DNA from: Pseudomonas sp. SCA2728.1_7
GTDB lineage: Bacteria > Pseudomonadota > Gammaproteobacteria > Pseudomonadales > Pseudomonadaceae
Assembly (NCBI RefSeq): GCF_018138145.1
Contig: NZ_CP073104.1
Span: 4,965,001 to 5,029,000, forward strand
Direction of reading: 5' to 3'
DNA length: 64,000 nt
Below are positions 55,869 to 64,000 of this stretch, one piece after another; within the stretch, counting starts at the first letter, position 1, and each line of letters opens with the position of its first letter. A program made the position numbers and the translations under genes. The notes under the pieces were generated by a model that saw only the letters and a list, made by a program, of their open reading frames with translations, did not search any database and was not told the origin of the DNA.

Positions 55869-56438
55869 ATGGAGCCGATACTGGAACTCGAAAGCGCGCG
55901 CTTGCTGATGCGTCAGTGGCAGGACGAGGATTTGCCGGCATTTGCCGCGATGTGCGCCGATCCTCAGGTGATGCGCTATTTTCCGGCAGCGTTGAGCCGT
56001 CTGGAAAGCGCTTCGCTGATCGGTCGGATTCGCGGGCATTTTGCTGAGCACGGTTTTGGCCTGTGGGCGCTGGAGCGCAAGGACAGCGGTGAATTCATCG
56101 GTTTCACCGGGCTCGGCGTGGTCGGTTTCGATGCGCCGTTCACTCCGGCAGTGGAAATCGGCTGGCGCCTGGCCAAGGAGCATTGGGGTCTGGGTTACGC
56201 CAGTGAAGCGGCGTGGACTGCTCTGCGTTGCGGCTTTGATCGATTGGCCTTGAAGGAAATCGTCTCCTTCACTGCGCAATCCAATCTGCCGTCGGAGAAA
56301 GTCATGCAGGCGATTGGCATGCATCACGCCCCGCAAGATGATTTCGATCATCCCAAGCTTGCCGTCGATCATCCGTTACGCCGGCATGTGCTGTACCGCA
56401 TCACCCGGGAACAATGGCTGCAAACCTTGCATGGATAA
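55869..56438 (+). CDS. GNAT-family N-acetyltransferase (RimJ/RimL type)
   Basis: 189-aa acetyltransferase of the ribosomal-protein/serine type: LLMRQWQDEDLPAF at the start, FIGFTGLGVV, then the acetyl-CoA loop HWGLGYASEAAW and the C-terminal NLPSEKVMQAIGM. Target unknown. The ATG at 55869 is preferred, with GGAGG upstream; the frame is open further upstream. Confidence 0.9.
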   Translation: MEPILELESARLLMRQWQDEDLPAFAAMCADPQVMRYFPAALSRLESASLIGRIRGHFAEHGFGLWALERKDSGEFIGFTGLGVVGFDAPFTPAVEIGWRLAKEHWGLGYASEAAWTALRCGFDRLALKEIVSFTAQSNLPSEKVMQAIGMHHAPQDDFDHPKLAVDHPLRRHVLYRITREQWLQTLHG

Positions 56439-56549
56439 GCCGACACGGACGTTTACAATGGCCGCCATATCATTGGCCCGCGCCAGAATCTGAATCGGCC
56501 GCCGCAGCCAAGACTGCGCGGCATAGTGCTTTGTGTGAGGAGAGTCTGA

Positions 56550-57419
56550 ATGAGCCAAGTGTTGGAAGATCTGGTCGACTTGCTGACCCTGGAACCGATC
56601 GAAGAAAACCTGTTCCGTGGCCGTAGCCAGGACTTGGGTTTTCGTCAGTTGTTTGGTGGTCAGGTGCTCGGTCAGTCGCTGTCGGCGGCCAGTCAGACGG
56701 TTGAAGAGGCGCGCCATGTGCATTCGATGCACGGCTACTTCCTGCGCCCGGGCGATGCCAAGTTGCCGGTGGTTTACTCGGTTGATCGCGTGCGCGATGG
56801 CGGCAGCTTCAGTACCCGCCGGGTGACGGCGATCCAGAAGGGCCATCCGATCTTCACCTGCAGCGCATCGTTTCAATACGACGAGGCAGGCTTCGAGCAC
56901 CAGAGTCAGATGCCTGTCGTGGTCGGCCCGGAAAATCTGCCGTCGGAGCTGGAATTGACCCAGCAACGCGCACACCTGATCCCCGAGCACATGCGTGAAA
57001 AACTGCTGTGCCCGAAACCGATCGAAGTGCGCCCGGTCACCGAAAAAGACCCGTACAACCCGCAACCCGCGGATCCGGTGAAGTACGTGTGGTTCCGCGC
57101 CGACGGCGCATTGGCCGACATCCCGGCGCTGCACAAATACCTGCTGGCATACGCCTCGGACTTCGGTTTGCTGACGACCTCGATGCTGCCCCACGGCAAG
57201 TCGGTGTGGCAGAAAGACATGCAGGTCGCCAGCCTCGATCACGCGCTGTGGTTTCACAACGATCTGCGTGCCGATGACTGGTTGCTCTACGCGATGGACA
57301 GTCCGTGGGCCGGCAATTCCCGTGGTTTCTCCCGTGGCAGCGTGTACAACCGCGCCGGGCAACTGGTCGCGTCGGTGACGCAGGAAGGCTTGATCCGCCA
57401 TCGCAAGGATTGGGCATGA
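56550..57419 (+). CDS. tesB: acyl-CoA thioesterase II
   Basis: 289-aa double-hotdog thioesterase that hydrolyses medium- and long-chain acyl-CoAs. Family segments: LFGGQVLGQSLSAA, HSMHGYFLRPGDAKLPVVY, DGGSFSTRRV and, near the end, DDWLLYAMDSPWAGNSRGFSRG. The ATG at 56550 follows GAGGAG. Its TGA overlaps the next ATG (ATGA), so the HAD gene is translationally coupled. Confidence 0.96.
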   Translation: MSQVLEDLVDLLTLEPIEENLFRGRSQDLGFRQLFGGQVLGQSLSAASQTVEEARHVHSMHGYFLRPGDAKLPVVYSVDRVRDGGSFSTRRVTAIQKGHPIFTCSASFQYDEAGFEHQSQMPVVVGPENLPSELELTQQRAHLIPEHMREKLLCPKPIEVRPVTEKDPYNPQPADPVKYVWFRADGALADIPALHKYLLAYASDFGLLTTSMLPHGKSVWQKDMQVASLDHALWFHNDLRADDWLLYAMDSPWAGNSRGFSRGSVYNRAGQLVASVTQEGLIRHRKDWA

Positions 57420-58009
57420 GCCTGAAGGATGTGAAGCACTGGGTGTTCGACATGGACGGCACGCTGACCGTCGCTGTGCATGATTTTGCGGCGATTCGCG
57501 TGGCGCTGGCGATTCCGCCGGAGGACGACATCCTGACCCATCTTGCGGCATTGCCGGCGGATGAGGCTGCAGTGAAACACGCATGGCTGTTGGAGCATGA
57601 ACGCGATCTGGCGCTGGGTTCGACCCCGGCCACCGGCGCGGTGGAACTGGTGCGTGATCTGCACGCGCGCGGTTATCGCCTCGGCATCTTGACCCGCAAT
57701 GCGCGGGAGCTAGCGCATGTGACGCTGGAGGCGATTGGATTGGCTGACTGCTTCGCGGTGGAAGATGTGTTGGGCCGTGATGAAGCACCGCCGAAGCCGC
57801 ATCCGGGTGGCTTGCTGAAACTGGCAGACGCTTGGGACGTGCCGGCCAGCGCGATGGTGATGGTCGGTGATTACCGTTTTGATCTGGATTGCGGGCGAGC
57901 GGCGGGGGCGCGCACGGTATTGGTGAATCTGCCGGATAACCCGTGGCCCGAGTTGACCGATTGGCATGCGAAGGATTGTGTCGAGTTGCGGCGGATGCTT
58001 CTGGCCTGA
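57416..58009 (+). CDS. HAD-family hydrolase (phosphoglycolate phosphatase-like)
   Basis: 197-aa HAD phosphatase. Motif I is DMDGTLT with nucleophile D12, motif II is ILTRNA and motif IV is VGDYRFDLDCG. A small alpha-helical cap lies between motifs I and II. The substrate is unknown. The ATG at 57416 overlaps the tesB stop by four bases. A partner of tesB in many pseudomonads. Confidence 0.9.
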   Translation: MSLKDVKHWVFDMDGTLTVAVHDFAAIRVALAIPPEDDILTHLAALPADEAAVKHAWLLEHERDLALGSTPATGAVELVRDLHARGYRLGILTRNARELAHVTLEAIGLADCFAVEDVLGRDEAPPKPHPGGLLKLADAWDVPASAMVMVGDYRFDLDCGRAAGARTVLVNLPDNPWPELTDWHAKDCVELRRMLLA

Positions 58010-58033
58010 GATTTATGTTGTCAGAAGGGACGC

Positions 58034-58128
58034 CTTCGCGAGCAGGCTCGCTCCCACATTAGATATTCGGTGCACAGAGATTTTGTCTCATGCATCAATC
58101 CAATGTGGGAGCGAGCCTGCTCGCGAAG
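58034..58128. repeat. REPIN (GCTCGCTCCCACA type)
   Basis: Inverted arms CTTCGCGAGCAGGCTCGCTC and complement around a 46-base centre, between convergent genes. Confidence 0.92.
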
Positions 58129-58152
58129 AGGCCAGATCATCCACCGCACAAC

Positions 58153-59106
58153 TCACTGTTCAAACAACACCTTCTGCCCCTCCAGCGAGGTCAGCATTCC
58201 ATCGCCGTTATGCCCAACCCCGGGCACTTCCACCAGCCGCTGATTCACCCCTTCCGGGTGCCGACGCAGCAAATAGCCGAAGTACAACTTCCCACGCTCC
58301 AGGCGATACGCACCCTGCGCTTCGGCTTCACAACCCTTGTCCAGCGCCGGATGCTTGGGGTCGGTGTCCTGCTGCCCGAGCAGATAAATCACCTCGCGTT
58401 TGACGTAACTGCTCTCAAGCTGCAACGGCGTTTGCCCACCGGCATAGACCGGCATGTCTGACAGACCGTACTTCCAGCGATTGAAACCCGCGCATTTGGC
58501 GTGATCGAACGCCACCGGCCGTTGTTCATTGAAGTAGGCATAAGAAGACGGATTGGCCACGACATAGCGCAAGCGAATGCCGTTGGCTTTCAGCGCAGGC
58601 TGGTCCTTGGCGAGCAGGGCATAGCGCTGCACCACCTGGCCGCCGCCGGAGTGGCCGAAGATCACGATCTGCTTCACGTCCGGAAACTGTTTGCGATCGC
58701 TGATCCGTCCGACGATCTCATCGAGCGCGGCGTAGGAACTCAACGGATTCGGCCCTGTGGATAAGCCGCCGCCCATCCATTCGTTACCTTGCCAGCGCAG
58801 CAACGTGGCGGGAAGCGAGTACAGCGCGACATCACTTTCATTGAGGAACTGCGGCGCAATCACCAGTGTGTGGGCACTTTGTCCGGCCAGTTCGGCGGCG
58901 CTCTCGGCGCTTTTGCGATAGGTTTCCGCGTTGCGCAAGCGGCCATGAATGACGATCAGCACGCGCTCGATTTTCTCCGGCGCGGGGCCGATGCCCACCG
59001 CCATTTCCCCGGCCTTGAGTTGCAAACGACCGGGGCTGATCGCATCGACACCGGCAGCTTGCGCGGTGCTGCCAACGATCAGTAACGCCAAAAGCCATTT
59101 ATGCAT
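58153..59106 (-). CDS. exported alpha/beta-hydrolase
   Basis: 317-aa protein with a signal peptide (hydrophobic to about residue 17, AQA before AGVDAI) and an alpha/beta-hydrolase core: HGRLRNAETY as oxyanion region, nucleophile elbow GHSGGGQVV and a late histidine in VPGVGHNGDG. An aspartate partner is plausible in LGQQDTDPKHP. The substrate is unknown. The start lies directly beside the stop of the upstream zinc-protease gene, so both are probably on one leftward transcript. Confidence 0.87.
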   Translation of the reverse strand: MHKWLLALLIVGSTAQAAGVDAISPGRLQLKAGEMAVGIGPAPEKIERVLIVIHGRLRNAETYRKSAESAAELAGQSAHTLVIAPQFLNESDVALYSLPATLLRWQGNEWMGGGLSTGPNPLSSYAALDEIVGRISDRKQFPDVKQIVIFGHSGGGQVVQRYALLAKDQPALKANGIRLRYVVANPSSYAYFNEQRPVAFDHAKCAGFNRWKYGLSDMPVYAGGQTPLQLESSYVKREVIYLLGQQDTDPKHPALDKGCEAEAQGAYRLERGKLYFGYLLRRHPEGVNQRLVEVPGVGHNGDGMLTSLEGQKVLFEQ

Positions 59107-59994
59107 TTACAGGTTTTTCGCCGCGAAGGTGTCGCACTGGCCGACCTGGCCCTGCGCGAATCCGGTTTTGAACCAGCGCACCCTTTGCGCCGACGTACCG
59201 TGAGTAAACGAGTCCGGTACCACACGGCCCTGACCCTGTTGTTGCAGGCGATCATCACCGATGGCATTAGCCGCGTTCAAGGCTTCTTCAATGTCGCCCG
59301 GTTCCAGCCAGTTCAAACGCTTCTGCGCGTTGTAGGCCCAGACGCCAGCGAGGCAGTCGGCCTGCAATTCCTGACGCACCAGCAAACCGCCGTCGCCTTC
59401 CATCTGCCGGCCTTGCTGGCGGGCTGTCTGAATTTTCGCCGAGACGCCGAGAAGTGTCTGCACATGGTGTCCGACTTCGTGAGCGATCACGTAGGCCTGA
59501 GCGAAGTCGCCGGCCGCTTTGAAGCGTTGCGACATTTCCTGGAAGAACGCCATGTCCAGATAGACCTTCTGGTCGGCGGGGCAATAGAACGGGCCGGTGG
59601 CCGAGGTGGCCAGACCGCAGGCGGAATTGACCCGGTTGCTGAACAGCACCAGGGTCGGGTCTTTATATTGGCGCCCGGCCTGTTGGAAAATCGCGCCCCA
59701 GGTGTCTTCGGTATCGCCGAGGATCGAGCGGACGAATTCGGCCTGTTCATCGTTGGCCGGCGGTGCCTGACGGGTTTGCGAGGTAGGCGCCGCTTGTTGT
59801 GTGGATTGCCCGGCGAGCTGACCGAGGATCTGCATTGGGTCCTGTCCGGTGATCCAGCCGATACCGACGATCAGCAGGATGGCCCCCAGGCTCAGGCCTT
59901 TGCCGCCGCCGAAGCGCATGCCGCCGCCACCGCCGGCATCATCACCACGGGCATCGACGACGTTGTCACTGCGTCGGCCTTTTTTCCATAGCAT
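59107..59994 (-). CDS. neutral zinc metallopeptidase (YpfJ family)
   Basis: 295-aa protein with a Gly-rich cytosolic N-terminus (GGGGGMRFGGGKG), one membrane segment (about residues 35-52), and a protease domain with HEVGHHVQT as zinc site plus ELQADCLAGVWA. The ATG at 59994 gives the family start MLWKKGRRSDNV. Physiological substrate unknown. Its stop adjoins the hydrolase start (59106). Confidence 0.92.
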   Translation of the reverse strand: MLWKKGRRSDNVVDARGDDAGGGGGMRFGGGKGLSLGAILLIVGIGWITGQDPMQILGQLAGQSTQQAAPTSQTRQAPPANDEQAEFVRSILGDTEDTWGAIFQQAGRQYKDPTLVLFSNRVNSACGLATSATGPFYCPADQKVYLDMAFFQEMSQRFKAAGDFAQAYVIAHEVGHHVQTLLGVSAKIQTARQQGRQMEGDGGLLVRQELQADCLAGVWAYNAQKRLNWLEPGDIEEALNAANAIGDDRLQQQGQGRVVPDSFTHGTSAQRVRWFKTGFAQGQVGQCDTFAAKNL

Positions 59995-60088
59995 GTGGGA
60001 ATCCTCTGTGTGTATCGGGTGGTGATGAGTGTTGCTGTTGTGTGAGTGTGGCGCCAGTCCGGTCGTCCGTCTATTGGCCACATGCAAA

Positions 60089-60122
60089 CAGGCCCGGCCT
60101 CGTGCTGACGAGGTCGGGCCTG
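60089..60122 (-). terminator. terminator after the aldo-keto reductase gene
   Basis: Fourteen-pair stem (60089-60102 with 60109-60122, one G-T pair) and a six-base loop; on the minus strand it ends in TGTTTG. It closes the leftward FAD dehydrogenase/aldo-keto reductase transcript 65 bases after the stop. Confidence 0.75.
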
Positions 60123-60186
60123 TTATTGACGGTCTGGCGCGCGGCAAATTCAACTCCGCTCAGGATTTCTATCGCTGGATTATCAA

Positions 60187-61020
60187 TCAGCGATCAAACG
60201 CATCCCACTGCGGTGCGAAATCCGGGCTGACCTGGCGTTGATTTTTCGGCAGTGCGGCAATCAATGCGCGGTCTTCATCGTCGAGTTCGACCTTCAGCGA
60301 GGCGAGGTTGGCCAGTTGATTGGCGCGGCTGCTGGCCTTGGGAATCGCCGCGACGTTGGGTTGATCGAGCAACCATTTCAATGCGACCTGAGTCGGCAGC
60401 ACGCCGTGCTTGTTGGCGATCTGTTGAATCTGCGGAATGTCCGAGACCTTGTTGCGCGCCAGCGGCGTGTAGGCCGTCAGTGCCATGTCGTGTTGACGGG
60501 CGTAGTCGAGCAGAGCGTTCTGGCCGAGCAGGACGTGGTATTCAACCTGAATCGCTGACAGAGCGATGCCGTAGTCCTCGACGACTTTGCGCAGCAACGG
60601 CAGCGGAAAATTCGCTACGCCGATGTTGCGCGCCAGGCCTTGCTCCTTGAACGAGGCCAACGTGGCGAGGGTGCTTGGCAAATCCCAGTCGGTGGTCGGC
60701 CAGTGGATCATGAACAGGTCGACGTAGTCACTGCGCAAGGCTGTGAGGCTGCGGTCCATGGAATGGCGCATCGCGTCGGGTTGCAGCTGATCCCACCAGA
60801 CCTTGGTGGTGACGTGAATCTGCTCGCGCGGTGTCGGGGTATTCGCCAGTGCTTGTCCGACCGCGTCTTCGTTGTTGTAGGCCGCTGCCGTGTCGATGTG
60901 TCGATAACCCAGTTCCAGTGCTTGCTCCACGGCGCGAGTGCATTCGTCGCCGAGCATTGGCCAGGTACCGAGGCCGAGTTTTGGCATGTTCAAACCCTGG
61001 GCGTTAACGATGTGCTGCAT
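60187..61020 (-). CDS. dkgB: aldo/keto reductase (2,5-diketogluconate reductase B-like)
   Basis: 277-aa AKR with the catalytic tetrad D43, Y48, K73 and H106 (HIDTAAAY, TTKVWW, IHWPTT). The C-terminal NADPH segment is IPKASSRANQL and the end VSPDFAPQWD resembles E. coli DkgB. Natural substrate uncertain: 2,5-diketogluconate, methylglyoxal or beta-keto compounds. Its start overlaps the end of the FAD dehydrogenase gene by 17 bp, so the two enzymes are coupled. Confidence 0.88.
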   Translation of the reverse strand: MQHIVNAQGLNMPKLGLGTWPMLGDECTRAVEQALELGYRHIDTAAAYNNEDAVGQALANTPTPREQIHVTTKVWWDQLQPDAMRHSMDRSLTALRSDYVDLFMIHWPTTDWDLPSTLATLASFKEQGLARNIGVANFPLPLLRKVVEDYGIALSAIQVEYHVLLGQNALLDYARQHDMALTAYTPLARNKVSDIPQIQQIANKHGVLPTQVALKWLLDQPNVAAIPKASSRANQLANLASLKVELDDEDRALIAALPKNQRQVSPDFAPQWDAFDR

Positions 61021-62743
61021 GGTCGATCTCCTGTTCGAAAGCAGTCATGCCGGCAATGTGCCGGGCGGCGATGTAACCGAAAGTCAGCGCGGGGCCGATG
61101 TTGATACCGCCCGCCGGGTAGTGGCCGCCCATGATGCTGGCCATGTCGCCTCCCGCTGCGTAGAGGCCGGCGATAGGCTGTTCGTGGGCGTCCAGCACTT
61201 GCGCGTGGGGGTTGACCTTGAGTCCGGCGAAGGTGCCAAAGCATCCGGGTTGGACTTTCACGGCATAAAACGGGCCGCTGTCTATTGGGGCAACGCAGGG
61301 GTTGGGAAGGTTCGCCGGATCACCCTGTTTGCGGTTGTAAGGTGTGGTGCCGCGTCCGAACAACGGGTCTTTGCCGTGACGGGCATGGCGGTTGTAGTTA
61401 TCCACAGTCTGGCGCAAGCCGCTCGGGTCGATGCCGCAGGCGCGGGCCAATTCTTCAACGGTGTTACCGGTTTTCAGATAGCCGCAGCGGATAAATTCTG
61501 ACACCGGCAGCGGAAATGGCCGCGATATACCCAGACCATAACGCCGTTGAAAGGCATGGGTGCAGATCAGCCAGGAGGCGACCTCTTCACCTTCCGGCGC
61601 AGCAGCCACCATGGCGCTGACATAGTCGAAATAACCGTTGGCTTCGTTGACGAAGCGCTGGCCGTTACACAGCACGCCGATGATCCCGGGTTTGCCGCGC
61701 TCGATGATGTGTGGGAAGTGGCCGGTGCTGCCGTCGGAATGTGGCACTTGCGATACCGGCGCCCACGCCACGGGCGAGGCCACGTCAGTATTGACCCGTG
61801 CACCGACGCTTTCGCCCAGGCGCAAACCATCGCCATTGACGGCCAGCGGTGGCAGCGCCCAATGCTCGTGACCGGTCGGCGTACGCGGGAACAAGTTTTT
61901 GCGCCGCTCGATGTCATTGGCAAAACCACCCGCGGCGAGTACTACGGCTTTGCGTGCATGAATGCGGATCGGGCCTTTGCCTGTGTTGACCACAGCTCCC
62001 GAAACGCGCGAGCCATCACGCAGCAGTTCCGTCACAGGCGCTGATTCCCAGAGCAGAACGCCAAGGTCTTCGGCGGACTTTGCCATTCTTGCCACCAGCG
62101 CCACGCCGTTGACCAGTTGCATCGCCCGGCCATGCACAGCGAGGTCGAACAGGTGTCGAGTAAAGCGCCAGGTCACATGCCATGCCGCTTTCAGCGACCG
62201 CGTCAGATTGAGGAACGCCGACAGATCCGCCCCGGCCATGATCGGCATGCCCATGAAGGACGTTTCGCGCAGGGTGGTACGAAGGCGCCTGAGCAAGCGT
62301 CCGACCTTGCGTCCGTCGTAAGGCGCTGCGATAACCGAGCGACCACCGGTGCCGGCCCCTGGCGTGTCGCCATGAATGTCGGCAATGGCGTTGCCGTCAG
62401 CAAATTGCAGGGCGGTGTGCTGCTCGAAAAACGCGACCATGCGCGGCCCCGCTTCAAGGAAGGCGTCGATCATCGCCGGGTCAAAGTGCTCGCCCAGTTC
62501 ATGGCGCAAATAGGTGCGCGGTTGTTCGATGTCTTCGACGATCCCGGCCCGACGGGCCAGCGGATTGCACGGCACCCACGCCCAGCCACCCGACCATGCG
62601 GTGGCGCCACCGAACACCGGATCCTTTTCGACGACGATGACTTTCAAGCCATGCCACGCGGCGGTGACGGCGGCCGACAACCCGGCGGCGCCAGAACCGA
62701 CGACCAATACGTCGCAGTCGATATCAGGGAGTTCGGCAGACAT
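61004..62743 (-). CDS. FAD-dependent dehydrogenase (3-ketosteroid-delta1-dehydrogenase/fumarate reductase superfamily)
   Basis: 579-aa flavoprotein. The FAD motif is GSGAAGLSAAVTAAW at about residue 16, with FGGATAWSGGWAW beside it. Middle segments are LAAGGFANDIERR and AVNGDGLRLGESVGA, and the end has AAGGDMASIMGGHYPAGGINIGPALTFG. The length and N-terminus resemble KstD-type enzymes. A steroid substrate is not shown; other hydroaromatic or carboxylic substrates are possible. The ATG at 62743 is favoured. A 15-bp palindrome 30 bp upstream is a likely operator for the divergent IclR gene product. Confidence 0.86.
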   Translation of the reverse strand: MSAELPDIDCDVLVVGSGAAGLSAAVTAAWHGLKVIVVEKDPVFGGATAWSGGWAWVPCNPLARRAGIVEDIEQPRTYLRHELGEHFDPAMIDAFLEAGPRMVAFFEQHTALQFADGNAIADIHGDTPGAGTGGRSVIAAPYDGRKVGRLLRRLRTTLRETSFMGMPIMAGADLSAFLNLTRSLKAAWHVTWRFTRHLFDLAVHGRAMQLVNGVALVARMAKSAEDLGVLLWESAPVTELLRDGSRVSGAVVNTGKGPIRIHARKAVVLAAGGFANDIERRKNLFPRTPTGHEHWALPPLAVNGDGLRLGESVGARVNTDVASPVAWAPVSQVPHSDGSTGHFPHIIERGKPGIIGVLCNGQRFVNEANGYFDYVSAMVAAAPEGEEVASWLICTHAFQRRYGLGISRPFPLPVSEFIRCGYLKTGNTVEELARACGIDPSGLRQTVDNYNRHARHGKDPLFGRGTTPYNRKQGDPANLPNPCVAPIDSGPFYAVKVQPGCFGTFAGLKVNPHAQVLDAHEQPIAGLYAAGGDMASIMGGHYPAGGINIGPALTFGYIAARHIAGMTAFEQEIDHAAHR

Positions 62744-62772
62744 CAAACAACGCTCCTGCGATGAATTGTTTT

Positions 62773-62787
62773 TGGAATTTGATTCCA
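62773..62787. promoter_or_regulatory. IclR-type operator palindrome
   Basis: TGGAAT-TTG-ATTCCA is a perfect 6-3-6 palindrome in the divergent gap between the FAD dehydrogenase and the IclR gene, the half-site form expected for many IclR regulators. A matching site (TGGAAC-TCG-GTTCTA) lies at 63877-63891 before the next gene. Confidence 0.65.
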
Positions 62788-62920
62788 GAAAATAACCAGT
62801 GCTGGCGCAGCACGACAAGCCTTGATTCAACAAAGCGGGCGGTTATCGAACAACCGGTTCCAGATTTCGCTTTGCCGCTGATGTCTTCTAGAATCGGCAA
62901 AATTTCCTTTGGATATCCCT

Positions 62921-63697
62921 ATGGCCGGCAGTCAAATCGAACGGGTTTTCAGTGTGCTGGAAACCCTTACCAGTGATCCGCGCGGGCTGCCGATGCAGAC
63001 GCTGGCCGAGCAACTGGATATCCCCAAAAGCGCGACGCACCGCTTGCTCGCCGAGCTGATTCGCCTGGGCTACGTGCGCCAGAACGCGGAAACCTTGCGT
63101 TATCACCTGTCGACCAAACTCGTCGCGATGGGCTTCCAGTATTTGTCGAGCAGCGGCGCCGATATCGTCCAGCCGGTGCTTGATCGACTGGCGCAGGAAA
63201 CCGGCGAACTGGTGCGTTTGGGCGTGATCGATGGCGAGCGGCAGACGTGGATTGCCAAGGCACAAGGCGCGCGCAGCGGTCTGCGTTATGACCCGGACAT
63301 GGGCCGCGACGCGCCGCTGTTCTACACCGCGTCCGGGCATGCGTGGCTGGCGTGCATGAGCGATGCCGAGGCGTTGTCGATGGTTGAACGACAGGCGGCA
63401 GAGGTGCCAATGGGCGTCGGGCCGAATGCGCCGCGCTCCAATATCGAGTTGCTGGAACGGCTGCGCCTGGCCCGTGAACAGGGCTATGCCTGTGTCGAAG
63501 AGAGTTCGGCAGTGGGGACTTCGGCGATTGCGGCGGTGGTGAGGCATCCAACGGATGGGCGGGTGATCGGCGTGCTCAGTATCGCCGGGCCCAGTGCGCG
63601 GATGCCGGGGGCGCGCTTGCATGAGCTGGCGCCGCTGTTACTGACCTTCACCGAAGAGTTATCAGCAGCAAGCCTGGCCTCAGAACTGTTTATCTAA
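62921..63697 (+). CDS. IclR-family transcriptional regulator
   Basis: 258-aa regulator. A winged helix (residues about 1-65, with LAEQLDIPKSATHRLLAELI) is followed by the IclR effector domain (SGHAWLACMS, CVEESSAVGTSAIAAVVRH). The effector is unknown. The ATG at 62921 is preferred over a TTG four codons upstream. It probably controls the divergent dehydrogenase/reductase genes and the downstream Gfo/Idh gene through the paired palindromes. Confidence 0.92.
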   Translation: MAGSQIERVFSVLETLTSDPRGLPMQTLAEQLDIPKSATHRLLAELIRLGYVRQNAETLRYHLSTKLVAMGFQYLSSSGADIVQPVLDRLAQETGELVRLGVIDGERQTWIAKAQGARSGLRYDPDMGRDAPLFYTASGHAWLACMSDAEALSMVERQAAEVPMGVGPNAPRSNIELLERLRLAREQGYACVEESSAVGTSAIAAVVRHPTDGRVIGVLSIAGPSARMPGARLHELAPLLLTFTEELSAASLASELFI

Positions 63698-63717
63698 TCC
63701 GAATTCACGCAGTGCCC

Positions 63718-63810
63718 TTGTAGGAGTGAGCCTGCTCGCGATCGCGGTGTATCAGTTGGCATTAACGTTGGCTGACACACCGTGATCGCGAGCAGGCTCA
63801 CTCCTACAGG
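63718..63810. repeat. REPIN (GCTCACTCCTACA type)
   Basis: Inverted arms CTTGTAGGAGTGAGCCTGCT and complement with a GATCGCGAGCAGG core. It separates the IclR gene from the last gene. Confidence 0.92.
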
Positions 63811-63876
63811 GGATTTTTGTTGTCCACGAAGTTGTGCGGTGTGCGCACGGTTTTAGGATGGATGGGTGTTTGATTC

Positions 63877-63891
63877 TGGAACTCGGTTCTA
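63877..63891. promoter_or_regulatory. second IclR-type operator
   Basis: TGGAAC-TCG-GTTCTA, a 6-3-6 palindrome with one mismatch, has the same layout as the site at 62773-62787. It lies 50 bp before the last start codon. A looser inverted pair CGGA/TCCG (63901-63915) follows. Confidence 0.5.
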
Positions 63892-63940
63892 AATTGTTTG
63901 CGGAGTGTTATTCCGAGAACAATCACAAGAGGACCGCACC

Positions 63941-64000
63941 TTGAATTCGCCCCTTCGAATCGCCCTGATCGGCGCCGGCAACATGGGCCAGCAACATTAT
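63941..64000 (+). CDS. Gfo/Idh/MocA-family oxidoreductase (5' part only)
   Basis: Only the first 20 codons are in the window, running off the right edge. The start is TTG at 63941 with AAGAGGA seven bases upstream. The product begins LNSPLRIALIGAGNMGQQHY (initiator read as Met); the Rossmann motif GAGNMG and following QQHY are typical of Gfo/Idh/MocA dehydrogenases acting on sugars, inositols or amino-acid-like substrates. Likely part of the IclR-controlled catabolic group. Confidence 0.7.
   Translation, partial: MNSPLRIALIGAGNMGQQHY

Noticed and set aside
60029..60241. Short open frame with protein-like ending (DGLARGKFNSAQDFYRW)
   Set aside because: It runs through a terminator hairpin and into the aldo-keto reductase gene, has no ribosome-binding site and no recognisable family.

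Overview
The window is a stretch of Pseudomonas chromosome, most likely from the P. fluorescens group. The evidence is high-G+C coding with Pseudomonas codon use, gene order that closely follows the P. aeruginosa PA4007-PA3942 region as I remember it (proA to tesB), and many REPIN repeats built on the core GCGAGCAGGCTCGCTCCCACA and its variant GCTCACTCCTACA. No rRNA, tRNA, CRISPR array or complete insertion sequence was seen.

Layout. 1-11.7 kb: one long rightward cluster for proline and NAD synthesis (proA, nadD), ribosome assembly (rsfS, rlmH), the elongasome (mrdA, rodA), peptidoglycan trimming (sltB1-like, rlpA, dacA) and lipoate synthesis (ybeD, lipB, lipA), closed by a strong terminator. 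11.8-19 kb: ldcA on the + strand, then leftward sltB3-like transglycosylase, arfA, holA, lptE and leuS. 19.2-26.4 kb: a conserved small protein and a YdcF protein, then leftward lnt, corC, ybeY, ybeZ and miaB, then a DUF1820 gene. 26.5-30 kb: a Sel1-repeat protein and hemL-thiE-thiD. 30.3-37 kb: the hybrid sensor kinase ladS, an AidB-type acyl-CoA dehydrogenase, amn, rluE and a DUF2788 protein. 37-47.9 kb: an Lrp regulator, a possible sRNA or leader, a Q/N/P-rich exported protein, a cation-efflux pump, a lipoprotein, a MITE-like element, hrpB, an EEP-family protein, a YciC protein, a DUF2076 protein, a NYN protein and a DEDDh exonuclease. 50.2-64 kb: Lrp, an EamA exporter, rhlE, a flavoprotein, a deacetylase-like enzyme, a GNAT, tesB, a HAD phosphatase, a hydrolase, a zinc protease, and a catabolic-looking cluster (aldo-keto reductase, FAD dehydrogenase, IclR, start of a Gfo/Idh gene).

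The clearest foreign segment is about 48.07-50.13 kb. It is bounded by about 172-bp direct repeats, each made of a REPIN followed by the 3' end of the lrp gene. It carries an unrecognised A/T-rich 334-aa coiled-coil protein and a lone BRO-N antirepressor-like gene. The BRO-N gene is preceded by a good sigma70 promoter and a striking RNA-like structure: a 16-bp closing stem that encloses a UUCG-capped hairpin and two more stems. I regard this as the best candidate for an undescribed unit.

Other notable signals are an in-frame 12-bp hairpin inside arfA, an inverted-repeat element upstream of hrpB, a tandem composite repeat at 37.1-37.4 kb, and matching IclR-type palindromes at both ends of the last cluster. 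All functional calls come from reading the sequence; no database search was run.
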